Positions 16,182-22,214 of a stretch of DNA of 27,784 bases are shown in pieces. The stretch is from IMG/VR virus record IMGVR_UViG_3300008450_000353, positions 1 through 27,784 of that record; one strand, 5' to 3'. Source of the stretch: a virus. The notes below the pieces were generated by a model. That model saw only the letters and a program-made list of their open reading frames with translations, did no database searches and was not told the DNA's origin. Within the stretch, counting starts at the first letter, position 1. Each line of letters begins with the position of its first letter. Position numbers and translations under genes: made by a program.

Positions 16182-16813
16182 TGGCAAGGACCTCCATTGG
16201 ACTTCCTAAAATGACACCATTTACATCCTTGCGATGGGCGTGGTGCAAAGATATCGTCATTCTCAATCTTGGTAATTCGAGTAGTAACCCATTCTTTAAG
16301 CTTCTCATGCTCTAATCGCGAATATGTTTGCCCCGCGTGGCGCTTGTTAAGATCAATATAGCAGATTTCAGTGGTAACAGTTTCTACTCTTGGATACTCA
16401 GCCATTATGATAGTTGCGTAAAGCTTGAGCTGATCGCCGTAATCCCTTTCTTTACCTGTCTTCCAATCCATAACGTGAGCAGTAGCGCCATCAAGCCACA
16501 GCACATCATAAATGCCACGAAGCCAAGCATCGGCAGCAAGAAAATCAGTGCGAGTCCAGTCTTTTTTGATAGCGAATTGCATCTCACTCTTGGCCCCTTT
16601 TGAAATTAGCTCGGCAACGTAGTCATTCCAATACTCAAAAGTATCTTCCAACTTTTGTTGATGATCAATAGCATTTTCAAATGCTGTATGTATATCTTTA
16701 CCACGTTGCGCAGCGTCCCCGGTAGGTTCTTTAAGGCCATCAATACGAGTTAGCCGGTACTTATATGGGCATTCTTCGTATGACTTAATGGATGAGTGAG
16801 AAAAGCTACGCAT
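16175..16813 (-). CDS. Cas4/RecB-like PD-(D/E)XK nuclease with probable Fe-S cluster
   Basis: A 212-residue protein. The N-terminal SHSSIKSYEECPYKYR, AQRGKDIHTAFE (His42), GIYDVLW (Asp103), VMDWKTGKERDYGDQLKLYA (Asp116, Lys118, Gln128, Tyr132) are the ordered motifs of the RecB-family nuclease domain. Cysteines at 15, 197, 200 and 210 follow the one-plus-three pattern that holds an iron-sulfur cluster in Cas4 and AddB proteins. No CRISPR genes are nearby, so a Cas4-like exonuclease for phage DNA ends is more likely than a spacer-acquisition role. It lies between polymerase (TAATG junction) and VRR-NUC (7-base overlap). It likely acts as a 5' exonuclease in recombination or end resection; inferred from family. 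Confidence 0.85.
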   Translation of the reverse strand: MRSFSHSSIKSYEECPYKYRLTRIDGLKEPTGDAAQRGKDIHTAFENAIDHQQKLEDTFEYWNDYVAELISKGAKSEMQFAIKKDWTRTDFLAADAWLRGIYDVLWLDGATAHVMDWKTGKERDYGDQLKLYATIIMAEYPRVETVTTEICYIDLNKRHAGQTYSRLEHEKLKEWVTTRITKIENDDIFAPRPSQGCKWCHFRKSNGGPCQW

Positions 16814-18630
16814 TATTTAGTTTCCTGATAAGAGTTACCAACTTTATAGTCACTCACCATAGGCACATCCATGGGCAAAGCATGGCACATAGCCTGTGTT
16901 AAGCATTCTGCCTCACGTTCCACAGTATCCTCAGGTGTAGAAATAACCAGTTCATCATGGACGCTTAACAATAGGCGACTACCTTGCCGTGTCTTTTGGA
17001 ATAGCAACATGGCCGCCTTAGCTTGATCAGCAGCTGAGCCTTGAATGAGTAGATTAACACCTTTGTAATCAAACTCACGTAGCCGGCCATTGATAATCTT
17101 AGGTGGCTCCATTTTGACCAGACGCCCGCCAAGGGTTTTGATGGGTTGGCCTAATTTGTACCTTGTCCTCATGGTGGCTTGCATCGCCTTGAGGCCTGGA
17201 GCCACGGCTGTGGTATAGGCATCCATCAATGTCTTGGCCAAGTCGTAGTCGATCTCAAGCATCTCACTGATTTTCTTTGGGCCAGCCCCATAGAGAATAG
17301 CAAATGAGACGCCTTTTGAGTAAGTACGACTAACCTCACGGCCGGATGCCTCGGTCATCATCTTGGCTGCGTAGGTATGCAAATCAGCACGAGCATCTTG
17401 CTGGTATTGCTGCATAAGATTGCCACCTTCAAAATGAGCAAAGATACGCAACTCTTGAGCATTGAAGTCGCAGGCTACCAGTTTATGGCCTTCATCCGGT
17501 AGAATGAAACTACGTACCAAAGGCAATGGCGCCACATTGAGATCCGGTGGTAGGTTTACCTTCGGATATCTAATGGGTGCATTTTGGAAATTAGGAGTGC
17601 TACTGAGCCGTCCTGTTCGTGTGCCTCCACGCTCACCTCTAACACTGTTCCAATTGGTATAGATTCTGCCGGTATGCTGGCCCGATGTGAGCCAAGGGTC
17701 AATGAAAGTTGAGAGGCATGTAGATAGATTTGCACGATACCTAAGGACATCTCGCAAGTGTTCATGAGTAAGCATCTCCTCTAGTGCTTCTTTAGTGGCT
17801 TGTTTCTGGCCTTTGTCTGTGGTAGGCCAGGCTTTATTTTTGTCCCAATGCTCCGATTGATAAATACTTTCGACCAGCTGAGAATCGCTGTCGACATTCA
17901 ATTCAGGAGAATTCAACAATGCACGAACCCAAACATTACAAGCCTCAATATCTTTTATGGCCTGTTCTTTTGCTGCTGATAACCCAGCCACATCAACTCG
18001 AACGCCTAAACGTGAGTTTTCAAGCAACAGTGGGATCAGTTCAAGTTCACGTATATACGGCGCCTGCTGAGCCGGTAAAACGTTTGAAGCGGTAAACTCA
18101 AATAGCTTAGCAGTAAGCCGCACGTCAGCCTTGGCGTAACGACCTACCAGCTCGACGGGTCCTTTGCTGATGTGTGCGCCCCATTGTGACTTTTTTCGTT
18201 TAGCGTCAGGGACGTTATTAATGATCCATTCTTTAAGCTCATCTCGTTCTTCTGGGGTGTCGAGGCTCCAATGGACCACGAGATCTTTGAGCGATAATGA
18301 AGGTACATGTGGATCGAAGAGAAAAGAGAGAATGAGAGTGTCGTGTAACCTAGATGCGTCGGGGATAGCCAAGCCAAAATGAGTATCAGCAACATCCAAG
18401 TCAAATAGGGCGTTATGAAAGCATAGCGGTCGATTTGAATCATACATTTCTCCCATCATGCGCCTTACGGCGTCAAAAGTAGAATTATTACCTGTAATAT
18501 GGCCAAAAGCAAAATAGCCATCAGCGAACTGACCTGTAGGATCATACACAGCAAGACCCACCGGTTTAGGCGGATACGTCGGGCGAGCCTCGATGCCTTC
18601 TGTCTCAAAGTCAAGGAATATAGGTATCAT
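16813..18630 (-). CDS. Family A DNA polymerase with 3'-5' exonuclease
   Basis: A 605-residue protein. The exonuclease part has motif I FLDFETEG (Asp7, Glu9), motif II FHNALFDLD and motif III YAKADVRLTA. The polymerase part has motif A VACDFNAQELRIFAH (Asp388), motif B SRTYSKGVSFAILYG (Arg435, Lys439, Phe443, Tyr447) and motif C SVHDELV (His558, Asp559). Phe at the 443 position predicts discrimination against dideoxynucleotides, unlike T7 polymerase. Length and layout match phage replicative family A enzymes that lack the 5' nuclease domain. Start at 18630 (ATG in a TAATG junction with the lipoprotein gene) is preferred over a TTG 24 bases upstream. It is the replicative polymerase of the phage. 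Confidence 0.95.
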   Translation of the reverse strand: MIPIFLDFETEGIEARPTYPPKPVGLAVYDPTGQFADGYFAFGHITGNNSTFDAVRRMMGEMYDSNRPLCFHNALFDLDVADTHFGLAIPDASRLHDTLILSFLFDPHVPSLSLKDLVVHWSLDTPEERDELKEWIINNVPDAKRKKSQWGAHISKGPVELVGRYAKADVRLTAKLFEFTASNVLPAQQAPYIRELELIPLLLENSRLGVRVDVAGLSAAKEQAIKDIEACNVWVRALLNSPELNVDSDSQLVESIYQSEHWDKNKAWPTTDKGQKQATKEALEEMLTHEHLRDVLRYRANLSTCLSTFIDPWLTSGQHTGRIYTNWNSVRGERGGTRTGRLSSTPNFQNAPIRYPKVNLPPDLNVAPLPLVRSFILPDEGHKLVACDFNAQELRIFAHFEGGNLMQQYQQDARADLHTYAAKMMTEASGREVSRTYSKGVSFAILYGAGPKKISEMLEIDYDLAKTLMDAYTTAVAPGLKAMQATMRTRYKLGQPIKTLGGRLVKMEPPKIINGRLREFDYKGVNLLIQGSAADQAKAAMLLFQKTRQGSRLLLSVHDELVISTPEDTVEREAECLTQAMCHALPMDVPMVSDYKVGNSYQETK

Positions 18631-18878
18631 TAGTAGAAATAGAGAGGTGCGCAAGTTACGTCAACGACGACATCTGTTGTATGGTTACCAATCTTACGCT
18701 TACCCATAACCAATACAGCGCGCATACGACTAACTTCGCATTCTTTGACTGCAATGATAACTTCATTGCGGCTCATGGCATTGATCTCTTTATCAAGTAT
18801 CAAAGCCTGCGATGGGTTGGATGTTGATGAGCAACTCACCAGCATCGTACATACAAAGATTAATGTAAACATTTTCAT
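18630..18878 (-). CDS. Small phage lipoprotein
   Basis: An 82-residue protein starting MKMFTLIFVCTMLVSCSS. A short basic start, a hydrophobic run, and the lipobox LVSC with Cys16 mark a bacterial lipoprotein signal processed by signal peptidase II. The mature part is small, with two more cysteines (ECEVSRMRAVLVMGKRKIGN, VVVDVTCAPLYFY) that could form a disulfide. The ATG follows TTGAGGATTGAA, so an earlier in-frame TTG is part of the ribosome binding site. It lies directly ahead of the polymerase (TAATG). A lipoprotein in the replication block points to the host outer or inner membrane, for example superinfection exclusion or receptor blocking. That role is unproven. Confidence 0.75.
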   Translation of the reverse strand: MKMFTLIFVCTMLVSCSSTSNPSQALILDKEINAMSRNEVIIAVKECEVSRMRAVLVMGKRKIGNHTTDVVVDVTCAPLYFY

Positions 18879-18970
18879 TTCAATCCTCAAGAAAAGGTGG
18901 GGTACTCGCTGCTTCTGCCTTGATCACAGACCGGTTAATCAAATTGGCAGCATCCGCTTTCCCCCATAAA

Positions 18971-19165
18971 CTACACCATAATGCGACCTGTCGTATCTTC
19001 TACAAAACGCTTGGCTGCATCATAAAATGCGTCCTTGCCTTTTGTTACGTAAATGTCGTACAACCACATGGCGTCAAATACGTGCAGGTCACGCAATTTC
19101 ATTTCCTCGATAAGATCCTCATCAGAAAACTCATCAAGGTGTACGTCAACGCTAATGAAGGTCAT
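18971..19165 (-). CDS. Small acidic phage protein (64 residues), unknown function
   Basis: A 64-residue protein with a strong ribosome binding site (AGGAGG, 6 bases before the ATG). Its N-terminus is acidic (SVDVHLDEFSDEDLIEEMKL), followed by a helical part (FDAMWLYDIYVTKGKDAFYD, AAKRFVEDTTGRIMV). The DEFSDEDLIEE pattern is common in small phage proteins of unknown role. It sits between the zinc-type protein and a 92-base gap ahead of the lipoprotein. That gap holds 39 codons open in another frame (18880-18999), starting inside this gene and lacking a start codon, so either the gene is longer than it seems through a frameshift or the extra frame is chance. No function can be named. Confidence 0.65.
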   Translation of the reverse strand: MTFISVDVHLDEFSDEDLIEEMKLRDLHVFDAMWLYDIYVTKGKDAFYDAAKRFVEDTTGRIMV

Positions 19166-19176
19166 AAAGCCTCCTA

Positions 19177-19923
19177 TTAGAAGCGATCTGACTCAGCAAC
19201 AGGCGCAGCAGGCGCATCATCTTCCATTTGGCCTACAGTCTCAATAGCTCTTTGAACCTCGTCCTGAGAGCGCTTGATAATTGCCTGCACAATCGCCGGA
19301 TCGTCAATCGCCTTGACCATACTGAAGGTTACCTTGAATTGCGTCTTAGGATCCGGTACAACAGCAACCTCAGTAATGACAGCCAATGGTGGGCGCTTTA
19401 GCGTTGCGGCGACTGTTTGTACATAGTTGGAATAATTCTTAATGCTGGTGACCGGCGGTCGAAGCGCCGCGACCTCTGCCGCAGCCACAGACTCCGCAGT
19501 GGTAATGCTATCTGCTGGGATGAGAAGGAGTCGACGTGTTTCACGGCAGGCTTTACCTTTACCACCGGTTGGTGACGAGCCCCACTGGTTTTGTGGGCAA
19601 CCTTCGCAGTTTTCATGTTGTGGTGCCTCCGCAGTTGTGGCAGGTCCCATGCCGGTAGCTACCGGAGCAATGGCAAAGCACTTAGGTCCTACTATCTTGG
19701 TAGGATCATAACGATCCGAGTAGTACAGGCGCTCAATTGGAGCTGCAAGAATAACGCAGGCCAGTTTATTGCCAGTGATAGGGTCACCGCGGTAAGTTAG
19801 AACTCCACCTTTGGTTGACAGGAACGTGGCCGTAAGACCGGATTGTTCGGCCTTGACATTCTCTGTGGCCATAGCGGCCAGTTGATCTTCAAACAGTGCA
19901 ACAGCATTATTAGTTTTGGCCAT
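19177..19923 (-). CDS. Zinc-type phage replication protein, possible ssDNA-binding protein
   Basis: A 248-residue protein. The start ATG at 19923 follows TTGAAAGGAG; a longer in-frame extension upstream lies within the opposite reading of the preceding gene and was dropped. The centre has C82, then HENCEGCPQNQWGSS (C106, C109), and GGKGKACRETRR (C126), a likely zinc site of the kind present in a widespread phage protein family coded between recombination and polymerase genes. The N-terminal third has short strands (ATFLSTKGGVLTYRGDPITG), and the C-terminus is acidic (VGQMEDDAPAAPVAESDRF), like the acidic tails of ssDNA-binding proteins. A ssDNA-binding role is a guess from the acidic tail, position and family memory. 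Confidence 0.5.
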   Translation of the reverse strand: MAKTNNAVALFEDQLAAMATENVKAEQSGLTATFLSTKGGVLTYRGDPITGNKLACVILAAPIERLYYSDRYDPTKIVGPKCFAIAPVATGMGPATTAEAPQHENCEGCPQNQWGSSPTGGKGKACRETRRLLLIPADSITTAESVAAAEVAALRPPVTSIKNYSNYVQTVAATLKRPPLAVITEVAVVPDPKTQFKVTFSMVKAIDDPAIVQAIIKRSQDEVQRAIETVGQMEDDAPAAPVAESDRF

Positions 19924-19942
19924 GATGGCTCCTTTCAACGAG

Positions 19943-20308
19943 TTACTTGCGACGAACGGAAAGTTCCCAGACGGAAGACATTTTCGTACCGGGTATAAGA
20001 TCTCCAGACTCCCACCGCTCACGGAAGACTTGAGAGGATAAACGCTTGTGAAGAAGTTCAAATTGATTTGTCTTTGCAACATGATCGTAGAAGACGTTCC
20101 AATCCTCAATGGATGGATGATGCGTTTCACGCATGGTGCAGCTTGCTTTTTCCGACGCGGCTTGCGTAATTCCTGCAAGAGCCATTTGTTCCATAATGTC
20201 GGCTTCAATGGCGGCCAACTTTTCGTTTGCCTTTTTGATGTCCTCATTTAAGCTTTCCTTCAAAGCTTTGGTTTCGACATACTTATCAATTAGGTCGGAG
20301 ATTTTCAT
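19943..20308 (-). CDS. Coiled-coil phage protein, unknown function
   Basis: A 121-residue protein. Residues 1 to 45 are a charged helix likely to form a coiled coil (ETKALKESLNEDIKKANEKL). The second half has HHPSIEDWNVFYDHVAKTNQ followed by ELLHKRLSSQVFRERWESGD and LIPGTK, a pattern of a conserved phage family found upstream of ssDNA-binding-like genes. Its position just before the zinc-type protein and its overlap with the MazG-like gene (ATGA) suggest a helper role in replication. No catalytic motif is visible. Confidence 0.65.
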   Translation of the reverse strand: MKISDLIDKYVETKALKESLNEDIKKANEKLAAIEADIMEQMALAGITQAASEKASCTMRETHHPSIEDWNVFYDHVAKTNQFELLHKRLSSQVFRERWESGDLIPGTKMSSVWELSVRRK

Positions 20309-20706
20309 TCGCCACCTTTGTATTGTGAGAGGATAGCAATCATCTCGCCTTCGGGGCCAGTCCAGCCAATGGGTTTGACCACATCGTATTGGCGACCTCG
20401 AGTAGAGCGTATGAAATCATCGGCCGGTTGCTTTTTCATATTTGCCGCATGTACCACTTCAAATAGATCATCAAAAGGTAGGCCCATTGCATGAGCACAA
20501 CCAAGAGCAACATACACAAGATCGACAATGGCGTCAGCAGCATCAACCAAAGAATTTTCTTCATAGGCTTTCATGTACTCAGAAATTTCCTCGAGGATGA
20601 ATCGCACAAAATAGGACGACTCTTCAGGTGAAAGCAAATGAGGAAAGGTTGATATTGGCAAGCCCATTTTTTTCCTGAACTTACCTACTTGCTCAAAGGT
20701 AGTCAT
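20305..20706 (-). CDS. MazG-like all-alpha NTP pyrophosphohydrolase
   Basis: A 133-residue protein. It has the metal-binding pattern of the all-alpha nucleotide pyrophosphohydrolase superfamily: ILEEISEYMKAYEE (Glu39, Glu40, Glu43) followed by DAADAIVDLVYVALG (Asp55, Asp58, Asp62). A conserved C-terminal part (HAANMKKQPADDFIRSTRGR, VVKPIGW) is typical of phage versions. The superfamily includes MazG, HisE, dimeric dUTPases and T4 dCTPase/dUTPase. It should hydrolyse a (deoxy)NTP to the monophosphate and pyrophosphate; the base preference is not readable. If it takes dCTP it would supply dCMP to the TS-family enzyme at 11673. Its start overlaps the small gene upstream and its stop the coiled-coil gene downstream. 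Confidence 0.8.
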   Translation of the reverse strand: MTTFEQVGKFRKKMGLPISTFPHLLSPEESSYFVRFILEEISEYMKAYEENSLVDAADAIVDLVYVALGCAHAMGLPFDDLFEVVHAANMKKQPADDFIRSTRGRQYDVVKPIGWTGPEGEMIAILSQYKGGE

Positions 20707-20864
20707 TCTAGCTCCTCAATGCCTTCAGCATTGGCAATGTATACGTCAGCAATTGCGCCAAATTGTGTGCCTAAAAGATCTAATTGCTCAGTAAATTCTT
20801 GCACAGCGTCATCAAGGCTATCACCATGGACAAGAATTACGCATTCGAGACGATAGAGACTCAT
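20703..20864 (-). CDS. Small acidic phage protein (53 residues), unknown function
   Basis: A 53-residue reading frame beginning MSLYRLECVILVHGDSLDDA, below usual length limits, linked to both neighbours by ATGA overlaps (20861-20864 and 20703-20706). GGAGG lies 6 bases before its ATG. The protein is acidic (FTEQLDLLGTQFGAIADVYI and an ending of NAEGIEELE) and looks like a ferredoxin-like single-strand alpha/beta unit. The perfect overlap at each end makes it very likely real. Function unknown. Confidence 0.75.
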   Translation of the reverse strand: MSLYRLECVILVHGDSLDDAVQEFTEQLDLLGTQFGAIADVYIANAEGIEELE

Positions 20865-21388
20865 GCGGCCTCCAAGGCAGTAGACTGATGCTCGTTGATA
20901 TAGTCACTGAGCCAGATTGGCATGGGTCGCTCACCACGGTGATAAAGCATGGGCATGGTTGCGGACTTAGAAGCGTAGTAGCGACGGTAGGATTCGATAG
21001 CGTCATTGGATTTGTATTGGTCAGGCATAGCTAGAGGTGGGTCGGACCATGTAGCAGGCATGTCATACATGGCAGGTGGAGCTTTGAGTAGCTCGGCAAC
21101 AAGTACGTCGCGTGATTTGTGGTTTTTGCCGTAACGTACAAAGAATTCGCGGCCAAGGTAGGTGGCTAGAGTAACGACGTAGTCATAATGCAAACGTGAC
21201 TGGCGAGTCCAGATGGCGCTAGGATGGTTGACATGCGTAGATTTGTAGGATACTGCATGGCCATTGCCATGGACGTGATGCGCTGTGGCTAGGAGTTGGC
21301 AGGATTCGATAAGCATTTTGCCAACATGCTTGTCGCAATGCATAGCTGCAGCAACAGGAGCCAGGCGGTGCAAAAAGAAGATATTCAT
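20861..21388 (-). CDS. Conserved phage protein, His/Cys-rich N-terminus, unknown function
   Basis: A 175-residue protein beginning MNIFFLHRLAPVAAAMHCDK, then HVGKMLIESCQLLATAHHVH, STHVNHPSAIWTRQS and YLGREFFVRYGKNHKSRD. The C-D-K-H-V-x-K-M-x-x-E-S-x-Q pattern and THxNHPSxxW motif are a recognisable phage family of unknown biochemical role; the HxxHP element gives a weak likeness to pyrimidine-dimer glycosylase folds, which I do not rely on. The ATG at 21388 follows TTGAAAGGTAGTCAT, so a TTG start inside that leader is artificial. It begins after the tandem repeats at 21413-21428 and a weak promoter. Confidence 0.65.
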   Translation of the reverse strand: MNIFFLHRLAPVAAAMHCDKHVGKMLIESCQLLATAHHVHGNGHAVSYKSTHVNHPSAIWTRQSRLHYDYVVTLATYLGREFFVRYGKNHKSRDVLVAELLKAPPAMYDMPATWSDPPLAMPDQYKSNDAIESYRRYYASKSATMPMLYHRGERPMPIWLSDYINEHQSTALEAA

Positions 21389-21392
21389 ATGA

Positions 21393-21409
21393 CTACCTTT
21401 CAATAATCA
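21393..21409 (-). promoter_or_regulatory. Repeated ribosome-binding leader, copy 2
   Basis: Minus strand reads TGATTATTGAAAGGTAG, ahead of the gene that starts at 21388. One base differs from the consensus inside the core (AAAGGT). Confidence 0.6.
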
Positions 21410-21412
21410 ACA

Positions 21413-21428
21413 ACGAGTGGACGAGTGG
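21413..21428. repeat. Two tandem 8-base repeats
   Basis: ACGAGTGG occurs twice in direct succession (21413-21420 and 21421-21428), with CAACGAGTGG on the left and ACAAC on the right. It lies between a promoter candidate and the leader of the gene at 21388. It could be a protein-binding site or a slipped repeat. Confidence 0.6.
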
Positions 21429-21439
21429 ACAACAGAACA

Positions 21440-21467
21440 AATATACACCATATTACTCGGTTGTAAT
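21440..21467 (-). promoter_or_regulatory. Weak minus-strand promoter candidate
   Basis: On the minus strand ATTACA (21467-21462), 16 bases, TATATT (21445-21440). It lies in the gap after the gene ending at 21453 and would serve the gene starting at 21388. It does not carry the TGTAGCACC element. Confidence 0.25.
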
Positions 21468-21674
21468 AGGAATTTGCTGCATAACTTTCATGGCATAGAT
21501 CCGAGCTTCGATAGGAGTATAGTTGGCCATCAACCGGTCACGAATTGATTTGAACTCAGTTGTCATAGTGTTATGCAATGCAAAGTGCTCATCGACAGTA
21601 AGGGCCAGGTAGTCATCAAGGGCATGGCACAGAGCATCCAGTTGGGCCAGAGTGAAGGTGCGATTGGTATCCAT
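21453..21674 (-). CDS. Small helical phage protein (73 residues), unknown function
   Basis: A 73-residue protein starting MDTNRTFTLAQLDALCHALD. The true start is the ATG at 21674, 5 bases after AAAGGA; an upstream TTG inside the leader was rejected. The helices (LTVDEHFALHNTMTTEFKSI, RDRLMANYTPIEARIYAMKV) are typical of small phage accessory proteins. It begins just after a terminator hairpin (21695-21715), and its leader starts in the terminator's T-run, so it depends on readthrough or on a promoter within the upstream gene. Function unknown. Confidence 0.65.
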   Translation of the reverse strand: MDTNRTFTLAQLDALCHALDDYLALTVDEHFALHNTMTTEFKSIRDRLMANYTPIEARIYAMKVMQQIPITTE

Positions 21675-21678
21675 GGTA

Positions 21679-21695
21679 GTTCCTTTCAATAGTCA
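21679..21695 (-). promoter_or_regulatory. Repeated ribosome-binding leader, copy 3
   Basis: Minus strand reads TGACTATTGAAAGGAAC, ahead of the gene starting at 21674. The first T of the leader is the last T of the terminator T-run. Confidence 0.6.
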
Positions 21696-21715
21696 AAAAA
21701 GGCCCCGAAGGGCCT
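21695..21715 (-). terminator. Rho-independent terminator with UUCG tetraloop (minus strand)
   Basis: On the minus strand AGGCCC (21715-21710), loop TTCG, GGGCCT (21705-21700), then T-run through 21695. The C(UUCG)G loop is especially stable. It follows the stop of the gene ending at 21719 by only a few bases and would limit transcription into 21453-21674 and beyond. Confidence 0.85.
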
Positions 21716-21718
21716 GGA

Positions 21719-22123
21719 TTAGTCTTCGATCATTTCGCGGAGATTGGCAACAGCCTCTTCCGGAGTGGCGCCGTAGGCATGCACATCATCGCCGCAAGCA
21801 CCTTTTTCGTAGGCTACGTATGCCAGTTGGGGGAACAGAGTGGCGCCATCGGAGATGAAAGTCTCGTATTGGCGATAGACCAGGTTGGCACCAACCATCT
21901 TGCCAAAGGTATGCACACGCTCGGGAGGCAGAACCGGATTGAGAGTCATATACCGCGTAGCAGCCTCGTTAGCTGAGGTATACGCATAGTCATTGGAGAG
22001 TGAGTTGAAGCCAGCATGCTTAACCCATTGGCCATTTTCGAGGACCTCAACCACGACATCGTGCGTGACTTTGAACGGGTCGCCGGAGGTGTTGATGCGT
22101 ACATTACTTGCAAGCTGTCTCAT
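21719..22123 (-). CDS. Phage protein, unknown function (134 residues)
   Basis: A 134-residue protein. The start is the ATG at 22123, 7 bases after AAAGGA; a TTG inside the leader 15 bases upstream and another ATG at 22129 are less well spaced. It reads MRQLASNVRINTSGDPFKVT, then VEVLENGQWVKHAGFNSLSN and FPQLAYVAYEKGACGDDVHA, ending in an acidic helix (TPEEAVANLREMIED). The last part follows a G-x-T-P-E-E-A-V-x-N-L pattern seen in HicB-like small domains, but the fold is not certain. It has its own promoter and terminator, so it is a single-gene transcript when termination works. Confidence 0.65.
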   Translation of the reverse strand: MRQLASNVRINTSGDPFKVTHDVVVEVLENGQWVKHAGFNSLSNDYAYTSANEAATRYMTLNPVLPPERVHTFGKMVGANLVYRQYETFISDGATLFPQLAYVAYEKGACGDDVHAYGATPEEAVANLREMIED

Positions 22124-22127
22124 GGTC

Positions 22128-22144
22128 ATTCCTTTCAATTATCA
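22128..22144 (-). promoter_or_regulatory. Repeated ribosome-binding leader, copy 4
   Basis: Minus strand reads TGATAATTGAAAGGAAT, ahead of the gene starting at 22123. Confidence 0.6.
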
Positions 22145-22150
22145 GTTTGG

Positions 22151-22178
22151 TCATGTGGCGGTGTTGCTTGCCACATGA
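22151..22178. repeat. Perfect 9-bp inverted repeat at the expected transcription start
   Basis: TCATGTGGC (22151-22159) and GCCACATGA (22170-22178) with a 10-base loop, beginning 4 bases after the -10 box (minus strand). There is no T-run, so it is no terminator. It would be an operator or a 5' stem-loop in the leader mRNA. Its right arm is a variant of the TGTAGCACC start-site element of the other promoters. Confidence 0.65.
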
Positions 22179-22181
22179 GCC

Positions 22182-22209
22182 ATAATACCATTTCGCCAGG
22201 GAAAGTAAA
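22182..22209 (-). promoter_or_regulatory. Minus-strand promoter of the gene at 22123
   Basis: On the minus strand TTTACT (22209-22204), 16 bases, TATTAT (22187-22182), then GGCTCATGTGGCA. Its spacer length is the same as in the promoters at 11658-11699 and 23206-23247. Confidence 0.55.
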
Positions 22210-22214
22210 CAAAT

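Noticed and set aside
16175-16813. Cas4-like gene as part of a CRISPR-Cas locus
   Set aside because: No repeat-spacer array and no other cas genes are present in the window; the gene is embedded in a phage replication run.
19924-20247. A 108-residue N-terminal extension of the zinc-type protein gene
   Set aside because: It runs inside the coiled-coil gene in another frame, is basic and low in protein-like order, and the internal ATG at 19923 follows a strong TTGAAAGGAG site.
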